Source of the DNA: Planctomycetota bacterium
GTDB lineage: Bacteria; Planctomycetota; SZUA-567
Assembly (NCBI GenBank): GCA_031278535.1
Contig: JAITKH010000045.1
Coordinates: 1-13,019, forward strand
Length of the DNA stretch: 13,019 nt
Direction of reading: 5' to 3'
In this document: one piece after another, positions 7,264 to 13,019 of the stretch
Layout: every line of letters begins with the position of its first letter
Numbering within the stretch: the first letter of the stretch is position 1
The notes under the pieces: model-generated
Seen by the model: only the letters and a program-made list of their open reading frames with translations
What the model was told of the DNA's origin: nothing
Databases searched by the model: none
Made by a program: the position numbers and the translations under genes

Positions 7264-7292
7264 AGTATATCACTCTCCAGGCGGCGGGCAAA
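7264..7292 (-). promoter_or_regulatory. Weak promoter candidate for rpn at the repeat edge
   Basis: On the minus strand TATACT (7269-7264, 5/6 to the -10 consensus) lies 17 bases after TTTGCC (7292-7287, 3/6 to -35). The putative -35 falls inside repeat copy 2 and the -10 just outside it. The aligned position beside copy 1 reads differently, so this would be specific to the rpn side. Confidence 0.3.
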
Positions 7293-7340
7293 ACCATTTC
7301 GCCGGACGCAACAATTTTTCAAAGCCTGTTTTGGGAAGGG
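7278..7340. repeat. 63-bp direct repeat, copy 2 (between ATPase gene and rpn)
   Basis: The partner of 6141-6203, same orientation, 62 of 63 bases identical, 1137 bp away. Its edge is three bases from the ATPase stop codon (7346-7344). Similarity continues weakly for about ten more bases on the low-coordinate side (TATCAC here, TGTCAC at copy 1), so the true repeat may be slightly longer and decayed. Confidence 0.93.
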
Positions 7341-7343
7341 GCG

Positions 7344-8060
7344 TCAGGCGTGCGCGTCGTCATGGCGATGCCCGTGGATGCCCCGCCCTTCGACAATCCC
7401 GGCGATCCGCCCGTGTTCAAGCATCACCACCCGTTCCGCCCTGGCGCCGACGTCGTGCGCGTGCGTCACCACGATGATGGCGCTGCCCCCGGAATGAAGT
7501 TGCCGGAAAATGTCCAGCACCATGTGCTCGTTGGCTTCGTCCAGGTTGCCGGTCGGCTCGTCGGCGAGAATGAGCATGGGGTGGTTGATAAGCGCCCTGG
7601 CGATGCAGACGCGTTGCTGTTCCCCGCCGGAAAGCTGGCTGGGCAGGTGTCCGGCGCGTTCCGACAGGCCGACCCGCGACAGGGCGGCCATGGCTTCCTC
7701 TTCGTCCGGCAGGCTGTGATAATACTGGGCAAGCATCACGTTTTCCACGGCGGTGAGATACGGCGCCAGATGGAATTGCTGGAAAATCAGGCCGATTTTG
7801 TCGCGGCGGATGGTCGTGAGCGCCCGCCCGCCCAGCCGGGATATTTCTTCGCCGTCCAGGATCACCCGGCCGGAGGTGGGCCGGTCCAGGCAGCCGACGA
7901 TGTTCATCATGGTGGTCTTGCCCGATCCCGACGGCCCCATGATGGACAGCCATTCGCCCCGCCGCACGGTCATGCTGACGTCGTTGAGCGCCTTGACCTG
8001 CCCGTAGTCCATCGTCACGCCGATCAGTTCCAGGATATTGTCCGGACCGCTTTCACCCAT
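7344..8060 (-). CDS. ABC transporter ATPase, LolD/MacB type, with His-rich tail
   Basis: This 238-residue ATP-binding subunit drives the two MacB/FtsX-like permeases encoded just upstream. Visible motifs are Walker A GPSGSGKTT (42-50), Q-loop FQQF (93-96), signature LSGGEQQR (143-150), Walker B LILADEPTGNLD (163-174) and switch His200 in VTHAHD. The last residues, GIHGHRHDDAHA, hold four His and two Asp and could bind metal, which would suit an iron system; this is inference. I chose the ATG at 8060 because GGGAGG lies 6 bases upstream. An ATG at 8087 overlapping the permease stop (ATGA) would add nine residues but has no well-placed site. It is the last gene of the module; the repeat follows three bases after its stop. 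In related loci thioredoxin-like genes often follow, but none is seen here. Confidence 0.93.
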   Translation of the reverse strand: MGESGPDNILELIGVTMDYGQVKALNDVSMTVRRGEWLSIMGPSGSGKTTMMNIVGCLDRPTSGRVILDGEEISRLGGRALTTIRRDKIGLIFQQFHLAPYLTAVENVMLAQYYHSLPDEEEAMAALSRVGLSERAGHLPSQLSGGEQQRVCIARALINHPMLILADEPTGNLDEANEHMVLDIFRQLHSGGSAIIVVTHAHDVGARAERVVMLEHGRIAGIVEGRGIHGHRHDDAHA

Positions 8061-8066
8061 CCGCCG

Positions 8067-8072
8067 CCTCCC
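8067..8072 (-). promoter_or_regulatory. Ribosome binding site deciding the ATPase start
   Basis: GGGAGG on the minus strand, 6 bases before the ATG at 8060. It lies inside the reading that would start at 8087 and so supports the shorter protein. Confidence 0.6.
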
Positions 8073-8083
8073 GTTCCATGGCC

Positions 8084-9232
8084 TCATTCCCCGCGCAAAA
8101 CAACGGCCGGTTCGATATCCGCCGCCCGCCGCACCGGCGGCAACGCCGCCAGCGCCGTCGTCAGGACGGAAACGGCGACAGCCGCGGGAATCGTCAGCGG
8201 CTCGAAGGCGGCCGATCGCCCGAAGACGGAAATCCCGATCAACTGGGCGAAAAAATAGCCGGCGAAGGATCCGAGCAGCCCGCCGGCAATGCCGAGAACC
8301 GCGCCCTCTCCCAGGAACTCCCCCATGATGGCGGCGTTGTCGGCGCCGAGAGCCTTCTTCAAACCGATTTCCCGGCTGCGCTCCATGACCGAGGTCAGCA
8401 TGCCGGTGGCGACGCAGATGAAGATCAGGGCCAGCGCCACGACGGTCACGAGAAAAACCAGGTACCGGAGCTTGGCCAGGACCGCCGTCTCGGAGCCGAC
8501 GACCCGCCGCAAAAGGCGCGGCGTCACCGACGTCACGCTTTCCCGACTCGCATCCGCCATTTTCCGCAGCTCGCCCTCCGAGCCGGCGACGCTTATGTCC
8601 ACCAGGTTGGCTTCCCCCCTCGTGCCGGTCAGGCTTTCCAGCATGGACATCTCCATGAACAGCATGGCGTCCTCGGGGCCGCCGGAGCGGACCAGGCCCG
8701 AGATCGTCATTTCGCCGGCGAACGGCCGGTTGTTGCGGCCGCGTCCGGAAACGCGCACCCGGGTTCCGGGCGCGGCGCCGATATGTCCGGCCGCGTCGGC
8801 GCCCATGAGCATTTCCTCGTCGCTGGCGGGCCATTCCCCTTCCAGACGCCAATACGGATTGGTCCGCCGCGCCTCGTCCAGGTAGGTTCCGGCGGCGGTG
8901 AAGGGCTGGCGATTGATGCTCAGCGTTTCGTAGCGGTAGGGCGTGACGCCGATCACGCGGTCGGCCGGAAGGAGGGAAGCCGCCCGGCGCATCGCCCGCA
9001 GCCCCATGACGCCGACCTCTCCGGACGGGACGAGGACGAGATTGGCGCCATAGGAGCGGAATTCCCGTTCCAGCTGCCGGGGAATGTCCCAATACACGGA
9101 GAGCATCCCGGAAAGCACGGTGGCGCCGATGGTTATGGCGGCGAGGGCGGCAATCACCCGGGAACGCCGCCGCAACAGCGACGCCGACAGCATCTTCAGC
9201 CAAATCCGCCGCTTTCCCGCCCGCAGTCCCAT
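8084..9232 (-). CDS. MacB/FtsX-like ABC permease (second permease)
   Basis: This 382-residue inner-membrane protein has MacB topology: transmembrane segment 1 at about 27-47, a periplasmic domain at about 50-250 starting with the motif YGANLVLVPSG (61-71), then three segments at about 257-282, 305-335 and 345-366. The cytoplasmic loop MERSREIGLKKALGA (283-297) is the FtsX-type coupling helix that contacts the ATPase. It probably forms a heterodimer with the other permease (9241-10524) and belongs to the P19-type iron module, where such permeases may transmit force or move a periplasmic partner rather than carry substrate across the membrane; that is inference from MacB-type transporters. The start at 9232 has GAGG 6 bases upstream, overlapping the stop of the preceding permease (9241), so translation is likely coupled. 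Its stop overlaps an alternative ATPase ATG. Confidence 0.92.
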   Translation of the reverse strand: MGLRAGKRRIWLKMLSASLLRRRSRVIAALAAITIGATVLSGMLSVYWDIPRQLEREFRSYGANLVLVPSGEVGVMGLRAMRRAASLLPADRVIGVTPYRYETLSINRQPFTAAGTYLDEARRTNPYWRLEGEWPASDEEMLMGADAAGHIGAAPGTRVRVSGRGRNNRPFAGEMTISGLVRSGGPEDAMLFMEMSMLESLTGTRGEANLVDISVAGSEGELRKMADASRESVTSVTPRLLRRVVGSETAVLAKLRYLVFLVTVVALALIFICVATGMLTSVMERSREIGLKKALGADNAAIMGEFLGEGAVLGIAGGLLGSFAGYFFAQLIGISVFGRSAAFEPLTIPAAVAVSVLTTALAALPPVRRAADIEPAVVLRGE

Positions 9233-9240
9233 CGTTTTCC

Positions 9241-10524
9241 TCACTTTGCGTGCAAGACCTGGGCCGGCCTGAACGACAGCAGCAGCCGCATGGCCGGCAG
9301 GGAGCCGGCCGTCGCGACCAGGAGCGTCATGATCGCCGCCAGGGGAATGACCGCCGGGTTGACGGAAATGGCGGTCCCGAACACGGTCGCGCCAATCGAC
9401 CGGGACAGGAAAAGCCCCAGTCCGTAGCCGGCGGCGGAACCGGCGGCGGCGGTGAGAAACGTCTCCACCGCCACCAGGAGCATGACGTCGGCATCGGTTG
9501 CGCCGATGGCCTTGAGCAGGCCGGTCTCCGTTTTCCTTTCCATGACCCCCGCGGTGACCAGGTTGGACAGGGCCAGGGCGGTGCAGGCAAGCACCAGGAC
9601 GGTGAGGAGCGTCATGAGCAGTTCCACCTTGCCAAGGACCGTCCCTTCGGACTCGGACACCTGGAGAAGCGGCTTGGCCCTCGCGTCGGTCAGCACCTCC
9701 TCGATCTGGTAGGCGATGGAACTGATGTAGGCGGTGCAGTACCAGGTCTCCCATTCCCTGGCCGAAAGGCTGGCCGGGCTTTTGGCCGCCCGCCGGGCCA
9801 GGTCGTTCTCCGGCGTGGTGAGGGCGCTGACCTCCAGCCGCCCGACCAGGCCGGCGCGGCCGGTGATTTCCTGGACCAGGGCAAGGGGAAGATAGGCCCG
9901 TCCGTCCTCCGCCCCGTCGCCGGCAAAAACGCCGGTCACCGGAAGGGAGCGCCTTTTGCCGTCCGGGCCGTCGAAAACGAGGGAATCCCCGGCCTTGAGG
10001 CCCAATGACCGGGCCAGTTCCCGGCCGAGCAGGGCTCCGCCGCCGCCGCCGTCTTCGGGCCAGTTCCCGTCCACCTTCCACCATGTTTTCAGGCCGGCCA
10101 GGCCGACGACGACGCTCTCGCCGGTGGGCAGATCCAGTTTTTTCCGGAACCAGGCGCCGACCGCCGGGAATTCGGTCCCCCGCGACTCCGCCCGCAGCCG
10201 CGTTTCCAGGTACGGCGAGAAATCCACGATGTTGTACGCCCAGAAAATCGTTTTCAGCCGGGGCAGCTCGTCCTCGCGCAGATACTTGCCGCCCGCCTCC
10301 CCGGCGCCGGCCCCGTAAATGTCGCCGAGCAGCGCGGCGGAACGGGGAACGACGGTCAGGTTGGCGCCGTAGGCCTTCAGTTCGCGGTTGATCTTGTCGC
10401 CGACGTCCAGCATGATGTTGAGCATCGCCACCGCCAGCGACGTCCCCAGCGCCATGGCGAGGGCCATCAGCGCCAGTTTCCGCCACTGCCGGGCGATTCC
10501 GCCCCGGATCATCCTCGAAAACAT
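9241..10524 (-). CDS. MacB/FtsX-like ABC permease (first permease)
   Basis: This 427-residue inner-membrane protein starts MFSRMIRGGIARQWRK with a positively charged N-terminus, transmembrane segment 1 at about 17-39, a large periplasmic domain at about 45-295 beginning AYGANLTVVPRSA, and three C-terminal segments at about 300-326, 350-372 and 390-412. MERKTETGLLKAIGA (328-342) is the coupling helix. The YGANL-x-VVP motif is shared with the next gene, which marks the two as paralogous partners. A run of five glycines (159-163) sits in the periplasmic part. AAGGAG lies 7 bases ahead of the ATG. The frame is open upstream through the DUF2318-like gene to 11817, but that stretch is a shadow in another frame. 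The gap to the DUF2318-like stop is 20 bases. It corresponds to one of the two permeases of the Campylobacter p19 locus and the E. coli fet locus. Confidence 0.93.
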   Translation of the reverse strand: MFSRMIRGGIARQWRKLALMALAMALGTSLAVAMLNIMLDVGDKINRELKAYGANLTVVPRSAALLGDIYGAGAGEAGGKYLREDELPRLKTIFWAYNIVDFSPYLETRLRAESRGTEFPAVGAWFRKKLDLPTGESVVVGLAGLKTWWKVDGNWPEDGGGGGALLGRELARSLGLKAGDSLVFDGPDGKRRSLPVTGVFAGDGAEDGRAYLPLALVQEITGRAGLVGRLEVSALTTPENDLARRAAKSPASLSAREWETWYCTAYISSIAYQIEEVLTDARAKPLLQVSESEGTVLGKVELLMTLLTVLVLACTALALSNLVTAGVMERKTETGLLKAIGATDADVMLLVAVETFLTAAAGSAAGYGLGLFLSRSIGATVFGTAISVNPAVIPLAAIMTLLVATAGSLPAMRLLLSFRPAQVLHAK

Positions 10525-10544
10525 GCGCCGCTCCTTCCCGCCGC

Positions 10545-11798
10545 CTACGGCTTGAACCGCCAGGCCTGGGCCTCGAGATCGTCCGTCCCGATCCGGAGAA
10601 AGCCGTCGGCCGACCGGAAGGGAAGGGGAACCGGATTGCACCCGCCCGGAAAGCCGATGGTCGACTTGTTCATCACCACGTCGCAGAGGCTGCAAATCAC
10701 CTGGCCGCCGCGCTCGAAATAGCCGGTCGGGCCGCAGACGTCGCAGGCGTCGAACCCCACCCCGAAGGCGGTCTCGTTCTTGCGGATGACGATGAAGCGG
10801 ATTTCCGTCCCGTCCGGCGAGGCGTACAGAAAACGGTACAGGTGGCCGTCGTCGACCTCGGGGATCGGCAGCAGGATGGCGTTGTCCCGCGCCGTCACCG
10901 GCCTGGGGGGCAGCGGCTCCTCCTTCCGGCCGTCGATGGCCGCGCCCACCGTGGCGGAAACCAGGGACAGGGACAGGACGACGACCGCCGCGACGGCGGC
11001 TCGCCGGCGCCGCCTGGCCGCGGCCCGGCGTTTCCGGGTCTGGGCCGGATTCTCGCCCGGTTCCGGCAGCACCCGGGCGTGGGCGTGAAACACGATCCCC
11101 ACGCCGACGGCGGCAACCAGGGCGGGCAGGACCAGGAACCAGACGCGATTGTTGATCATGTCGATGACCAGCGCCACCAGCAGGCGGTGGCGCGGCATCA
11201 GCCCGCGGGCCAGCAGGATCTGGAACGTTCCCAGCAGATCGGACGCCAGGACCGTGGCGAAAGCCGCGGCCGAAAGAATCCCCAGAAAGAGGGGGGGCAG
11301 GCGGCGAAAACAGCCGGACACGGCGAGGAAGGCGAGAACGCAGGCGGCGGCGGCCAGCGCGTAGCCGAACACCTTGCCGGCATAGGCGTTGTTGAGGATG
11401 CTCTCCATCCCCACGGCAAAGTCGAAGGGGAAGAGCAGCGGATCGGGCAGGAACAGCGCCAGCCGCAGGAAAACCGCGCCGATCGCCGCGCGGCGCCCCC
11501 AGCGGGCGAAACATTCCCCGGGATCCCCCAACAAGGGGAACACGGCGGCGAGGAGCAGCGCCAGGTCCAGCAAAATGGCCGGCGGGAACAGGGCCAGAAG
11601 GTAATATTCCCGGACCACGAAGCCGGTGTTCCGCTTGAGAATCACCAGAATCGCGGCGACCAGGAAGCCCATGCCGGCGGCGCGGACCCAGCCTTTCCGC
11701 CCGCCCTCCGGCCTTTGCGCGTAGAAGCCGGACAGGATTCCCAGGAAAATCGCCGCCGGCATGGCGGCGTCGGTAACCGCCACGATGTATTTGAGCAT
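10545..11798 (-). CDS. Polytopic membrane protein with C-terminal DUF2318-like Cys domain
   Basis: This 417-residue protein has about 8-9 hydrophobic segments (from about 12-27 to about 215-238, then one at about 265-288 after an Arg-rich stretch). It ends in a probably periplasmic domain carrying C352-x-x-C355 (CDVCG), C369-x-x-C372 (CSLC), the motif DVVMNKSTIGFPGGCNP and C387. This matches the DUF2318 family found beside P19 proteins and MacB-like permeases in iron-uptake loci; the Cys pairs suggest metal or haem/Fe-S binding and possibly electron transfer to reduce iron, which is inference. The start at 11798 has only a weak upstream purine stretch (GGCAGG). It follows the P19 gene after 156 bases containing two terminator-like hairpins, and leads a tight run of three further genes. 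Confidence 0.85.
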   Translation of the reverse strand: MLKYIVAVTDAAMPAAIFLGILSGFYAQRPEGGRKGWVRAAGMGFLVAAILVILKRNTGFVVREYYLLALFPPAILLDLALLLAAVFPLLGDPGECFARWGRRAAIGAVFLRLALFLPDPLLFPFDFAVGMESILNNAYAGKVFGYALAAAACVLAFLAVSGCFRRLPPLFLGILSAAAFATVLASDLLGTFQILLARGLMPRHRLLVALVIDMINNRVWFLVLPALVAAVGVGIVFHAHARVLPEPGENPAQTRKRRAAARRRRRAAVAAVVVLSLSLVSATVGAAIDGRKEEPLPPRPVTARDNAILLPIPEVDDGHLYRFLYASPDGTEIRFIVIRKNETAFGVGFDACDVCGPTGYFERGGQVICSLCDVVMNKSTIGFPGGCNPVPLPFRSADGFLRIGTDDLEAQAWRFKP

Positions 11799-11834
11799 GG
11801 GCCTGCCGCCAATTCAACAGCGCGACGCGATTTT

Positions 11835-11877
11835 GAAAAAGCCTCCGCCGGAAGCGTCCCCTTCATTCCGGCGGAAG
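11835..11877 (-). terminator. Second of two tandem terminator-like hairpins after p19
   Basis: On the minus strand a perfect 10-bp stem TCCGCCGGAA/TTCCGGCGGA (11874-11865 with 11852-11843), with an outer GC pair beyond one mismatch, is followed by GGC and five T (11839-11835). It lies 37 bases ahead of the DUF2318-like ATG, leaving hardly any room for a promoter after it. Confidence 0.7.
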
Positions 11878-11891
11878 CGCCTGACGAATGC

Positions 11892-11940
11892 AAAAAACGG
11901 CGTCCCGACGCTCCCCCACCCGTAGAGCCCCCGGGACGCC
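11892..11940 (-). terminator. First terminator-like hairpin after p19
   Basis: On the minus strand a perfect 9-bp stem GGCGTCCCG/CGGGACGCC (11940-11932 with 11907-11899) encloses a loop with a further GCTC/GAGC pairing, and is followed by G and six T (11897-11892). It begins 14 bases after the p19 stop codon and is the best intrinsic terminator in the window. Confidence 0.85.
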
Positions 11941-11954
11941 GTACGGAACTGTCG

Positions 11955-12512
11955 CTACCAGGTGCGCGGGATGAAGTCGAAGTCCCAGCTGACCTCTATC
12001 GGCTTCTCCCAGAACCGGCCTTCAACCCCGGTCTCCTTGTCGACATGGAGCAGATACCCCTGGCGGACCGGGTTCTCGATGATGAAGGTGATGGTATATT
12101 TCCCCGCCCCGTCCAGCTTGACGTTGTTGCCGTAATGCGGGCCGTCGCTGGCGCTCATCGGCATGAAGGCGCCCTCTATCGTCTTCCCGCCCTCCTTGGC
12201 CGCCCGGTACCGGACAGTCAGGTTGGGAACGAAATCGCCCACCCCGTAGCCAAGCTCGTTGCCCTCGGCGGCGGAAATGTCGGCTTCCAGGTGCATGTCG
12301 GAATCGGCTGCCGCCGGCCCCATGCCCGCCGGCTCCATGTCGACCGGCGGGAAATAGACGCCGGCGATTTGCAGCGGGCCGACGACATGCTCGTCGCCCA
12401 GCGGAAATTCCTCGAATCCGGCCGTGGCGGCCCCCGGCGCCGGCGCGGCGGCCTGGACGGCCGACGCCGCGAACAATGCCGCCATCATGCCGAAACAGAT
12501 CATCCTTCTCAT
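11955..12512 (-). CDS. p19: P19/Tpd-like periplasmic iron-binding protein
   Basis: This 185-residue exported protein matches the P19/Tpd/FetP iron-transport family (Pfam Iron_transport). The signal peptide is MRRMICFGMMAALFAASAVQA, with cleavage expected after residue 21. Family blocks visible in the mature part are VDMEPAGMG (57-65), DMHLEADI (72-79), EGNELGYG, FMPMSASDGPHYG (116-128) and LLHVDKETGV (154-163). Likely metal ligands by comparison with Campylobacter P19 are H74 and E76, M119, H126 and H156; the M-x6-H spacing agrees with Met88/His95 there. It would bind iron (and often copper) in the periplasm and hand it to a membrane partner. I chose the ATG at 12512, with AAGGGG about 9 bases upstream; the frame runs open to 12635 but the extra part would hide the signal peptide. 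It is followed by two terminator-like hairpins, then the membrane part of the module. No Fur box was recognised upstream. Confidence 0.93.
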   Translation of the reverse strand: MRRMICFGMMAALFAASAVQAAAPAPGAATAGFEEFPLGDEHVVGPLQIAGVYFPPVDMEPAGMGPAAADSDMHLEADISAAEGNELGYGVGDFVPNLTVRYRAAKEGGKTIEGAFMPMSASDGPHYGNNVKLDGAGKYTITFIIENPVRQGYLLHVDKETGVEGRFWEKPIEVSWDFDFIPRTW

Positions 12513-12596
12513 ATCCAACACCCCTTTCTCCAAAAAAAGAAACGGATAAAAACTCCCGAATTTCACCATGACCCGATTCAGGGCAAACATGAACCA

Positions 12597-12627
12597 CTGC
12601 CCGCGGCCGTCCCCATGCCGCGGGCAG
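12597..12627. other. Perfect hairpin between the OMP gene and p19
   Basis: CTGCCCGCGG (12597-12606) and CCGCGGGCAG (12618-12627) form a perfect 10-bp stem with an 11-base loop, 20 bases beyond the stop of the outer-membrane protein gene. On the minus strand (the gene direction) no T tract follows; on the plus strand GTTTTC follows. It may protect the 3' end of the upstream transcript, or be a Rho-independent terminator of poor quality. Confidence 0.6.
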
Positions 12628-12647
12628 GTTTTCAAAGGTCGGAAAAA

Positions 12648-13019
12648 TCAGAATTCGAATCCGATCAGGCCGTAGATGCTGTCGGCCCGGCCTGGATAAG
12701 TACCAGGAACAGAGCCCTCCCCAAACTGTCCTGCTGGAAAGTTATACTTAAGCCTCACCCATTCATGTTTCCAGCCCGCTTCGAAGGTAACCCCATAAGG
12801 CAGACTGTATTGCAAACCGGTGTAAACAGACCAGGCGATCCCGCTAAAGTCCGCCATTCCAAAATAATTTTGCGCTTTTGCATGTAAATAGTCTCCCTGG
12901 ACGAAGAACGTCAGGTTATCCCGGAGATCGTATGACACTCCGACATTTATGGCGTCGGACTTGTAGCCTTTCATGAAATAAACATTGTTTCCGTGTACCC
13001 ACTGGCCCCAGACCGCCAG
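12648..13019 (-). CDS. C-terminal part of an outer-membrane beta-barrel protein (cut by window edge)
   Basis: The last 123 codons of a gene that enters from the right edge in frame at 13019. The first methionine in view (12974) is not the start: 15 in-frame codons lie before it (LAVWGQWVHGNNVYF). The sequence alternates hydrophobic and polar residues with aromatic belts (AINVGVSYDL, LTFFVQGDYLHA, WSVYTGLQY, VTFEAGWKHEWVRLKYNF) and ends IYGLIGFEF, with the C-terminal aromatic residue typical of barrels inserted by the BAM machinery. The class of barrel cannot be told. It is on the same strand as p19 and 135 bases ahead of it, separated by a hairpin. The DNA is visibly less GC-rich than the iron module to its left. 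Confidence 0.65.
   Translation of the reverse strand: MAVWGQWVHGNNVYFMKGYKSDAINVGVSYDLRDNLTFFVQGDYLHAKAQNYFGMADFSGIAWSVYTGLQYSLPYGVTFEAGWKHEWVRLKYNFPAGQFGEGSVPGTYPGRADSIYGLIGFEF

Noticed and set aside
8061..9203. Long N-terminal extension of the ATPase frame
   Set aside because: Arg/Gly-rich shadow of the second permease; typical ATPases of this type are about 220-240 residues.
9233..10486. Long extension upstream of the second permease (frame open to 10486)
   Set aside because: It is a low-complexity shadow of the first permease; the start at 9232 has a binding site and a normal MacB N-terminus.
10525..11817. N-terminal extension of the first permease through the DUF2318-like region
   Set aside because: The extension is Arg/Pro/Gly-rich shadow in another frame; the permease begins properly at 10524 with its own binding site, and the overlapped frame encodes a membrane protein with conserved Cys motifs.
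10842..12887. 681-codon plus-strand open frame opposite the DUF2318-like, p19 and OMP genes
   Set aside because: Gln/Gly/Arg/Pro-rich translation typical of a GC-rich shadow; it crosses three recognisable minus-strand genes and two terminators.

Overview
The window comes from a moderately to strongly GC-rich Gram-negative (diderm) bacterium, shown by a beta-barrel outer-membrane protein end, a signal-peptide-bearing periplasmic metal protein and MacB-type permeases. It carries two EF-G paralogues: one with canonical G motifs and a TTCSERILYYTG-type P-loop region, and one with altered G motifs. As I recall the family literature, this resembles the spdEFG1/spdEFG2 pair of spirochaetes, planctomycetes and deltaproteobacteria. 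A lineage in or near those groups (or related PVC phyla) is therefore my guess, but the sequence alone does not prove it.

Layout. (1) Positions 1-2970, minus strand: the canonical elongation factor G (fusA), followed 31 bases later by a pentapeptide-repeat protein with an unrecognised N-terminal domain, then perhaps the first codons of another gene running off the left edge. (2) Positions 2971-3481: a divergent intergenic region with a good sigma-70-like promoter for fusA on the minus strand, a second for the plus strand, and hairpins in both leaders; the plus-strand leader carries a terminator-like hairpin with a T6 run before the start codon. (3) Positions 3482-6015, plus strand: the divergent EF-G paralogue, then ribosomal protein L31 (rpmE) with a long Lys/Ala-rich C-terminal extension. 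(4) Positions 6016-7343: an Rpn-type PD-(D/E)XK nuclease/putative transposase gene on the minus strand, flanked by two direct copies of a 63-bp sequence differing at one base, which looks like a mobile or recombined cassette. (5) Positions 7344-12512, minus strand: an iron-uptake module of the P19/Tpd type. In transcription order it holds a periplasmic P19-like metal-binding protein, two tandem terminator-like hairpins, a polytopic membrane protein with a C-terminal Cys-rich DUF2318-like domain, two MacB/FtsX-like permeases and a LolD/MacB-like ABC ATPase with a His-rich tail. (6) Positions 12648-13019: the C-terminal end of a beta-barrel outer-membrane protein entering from the right edge.

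How the parts work together. The left half is translation machinery: two EF-G-like GTPases transcribed divergently from one control region, one of them with L31. The right half is a metal (probably iron) import module known from Campylobacter (p19 locus) and Escherichia coli (fetMP-fetABCDEF). Here the usual FTR1 permease and the thioredoxin-like genes are not visible: the outer-membrane protein sits where FTR1 could be expected, and the ATPase gene abuts the repeat-flanked Rpn gene. I found no tRNA, rRNA, CRISPR array, integron site or complete insertion sequence.
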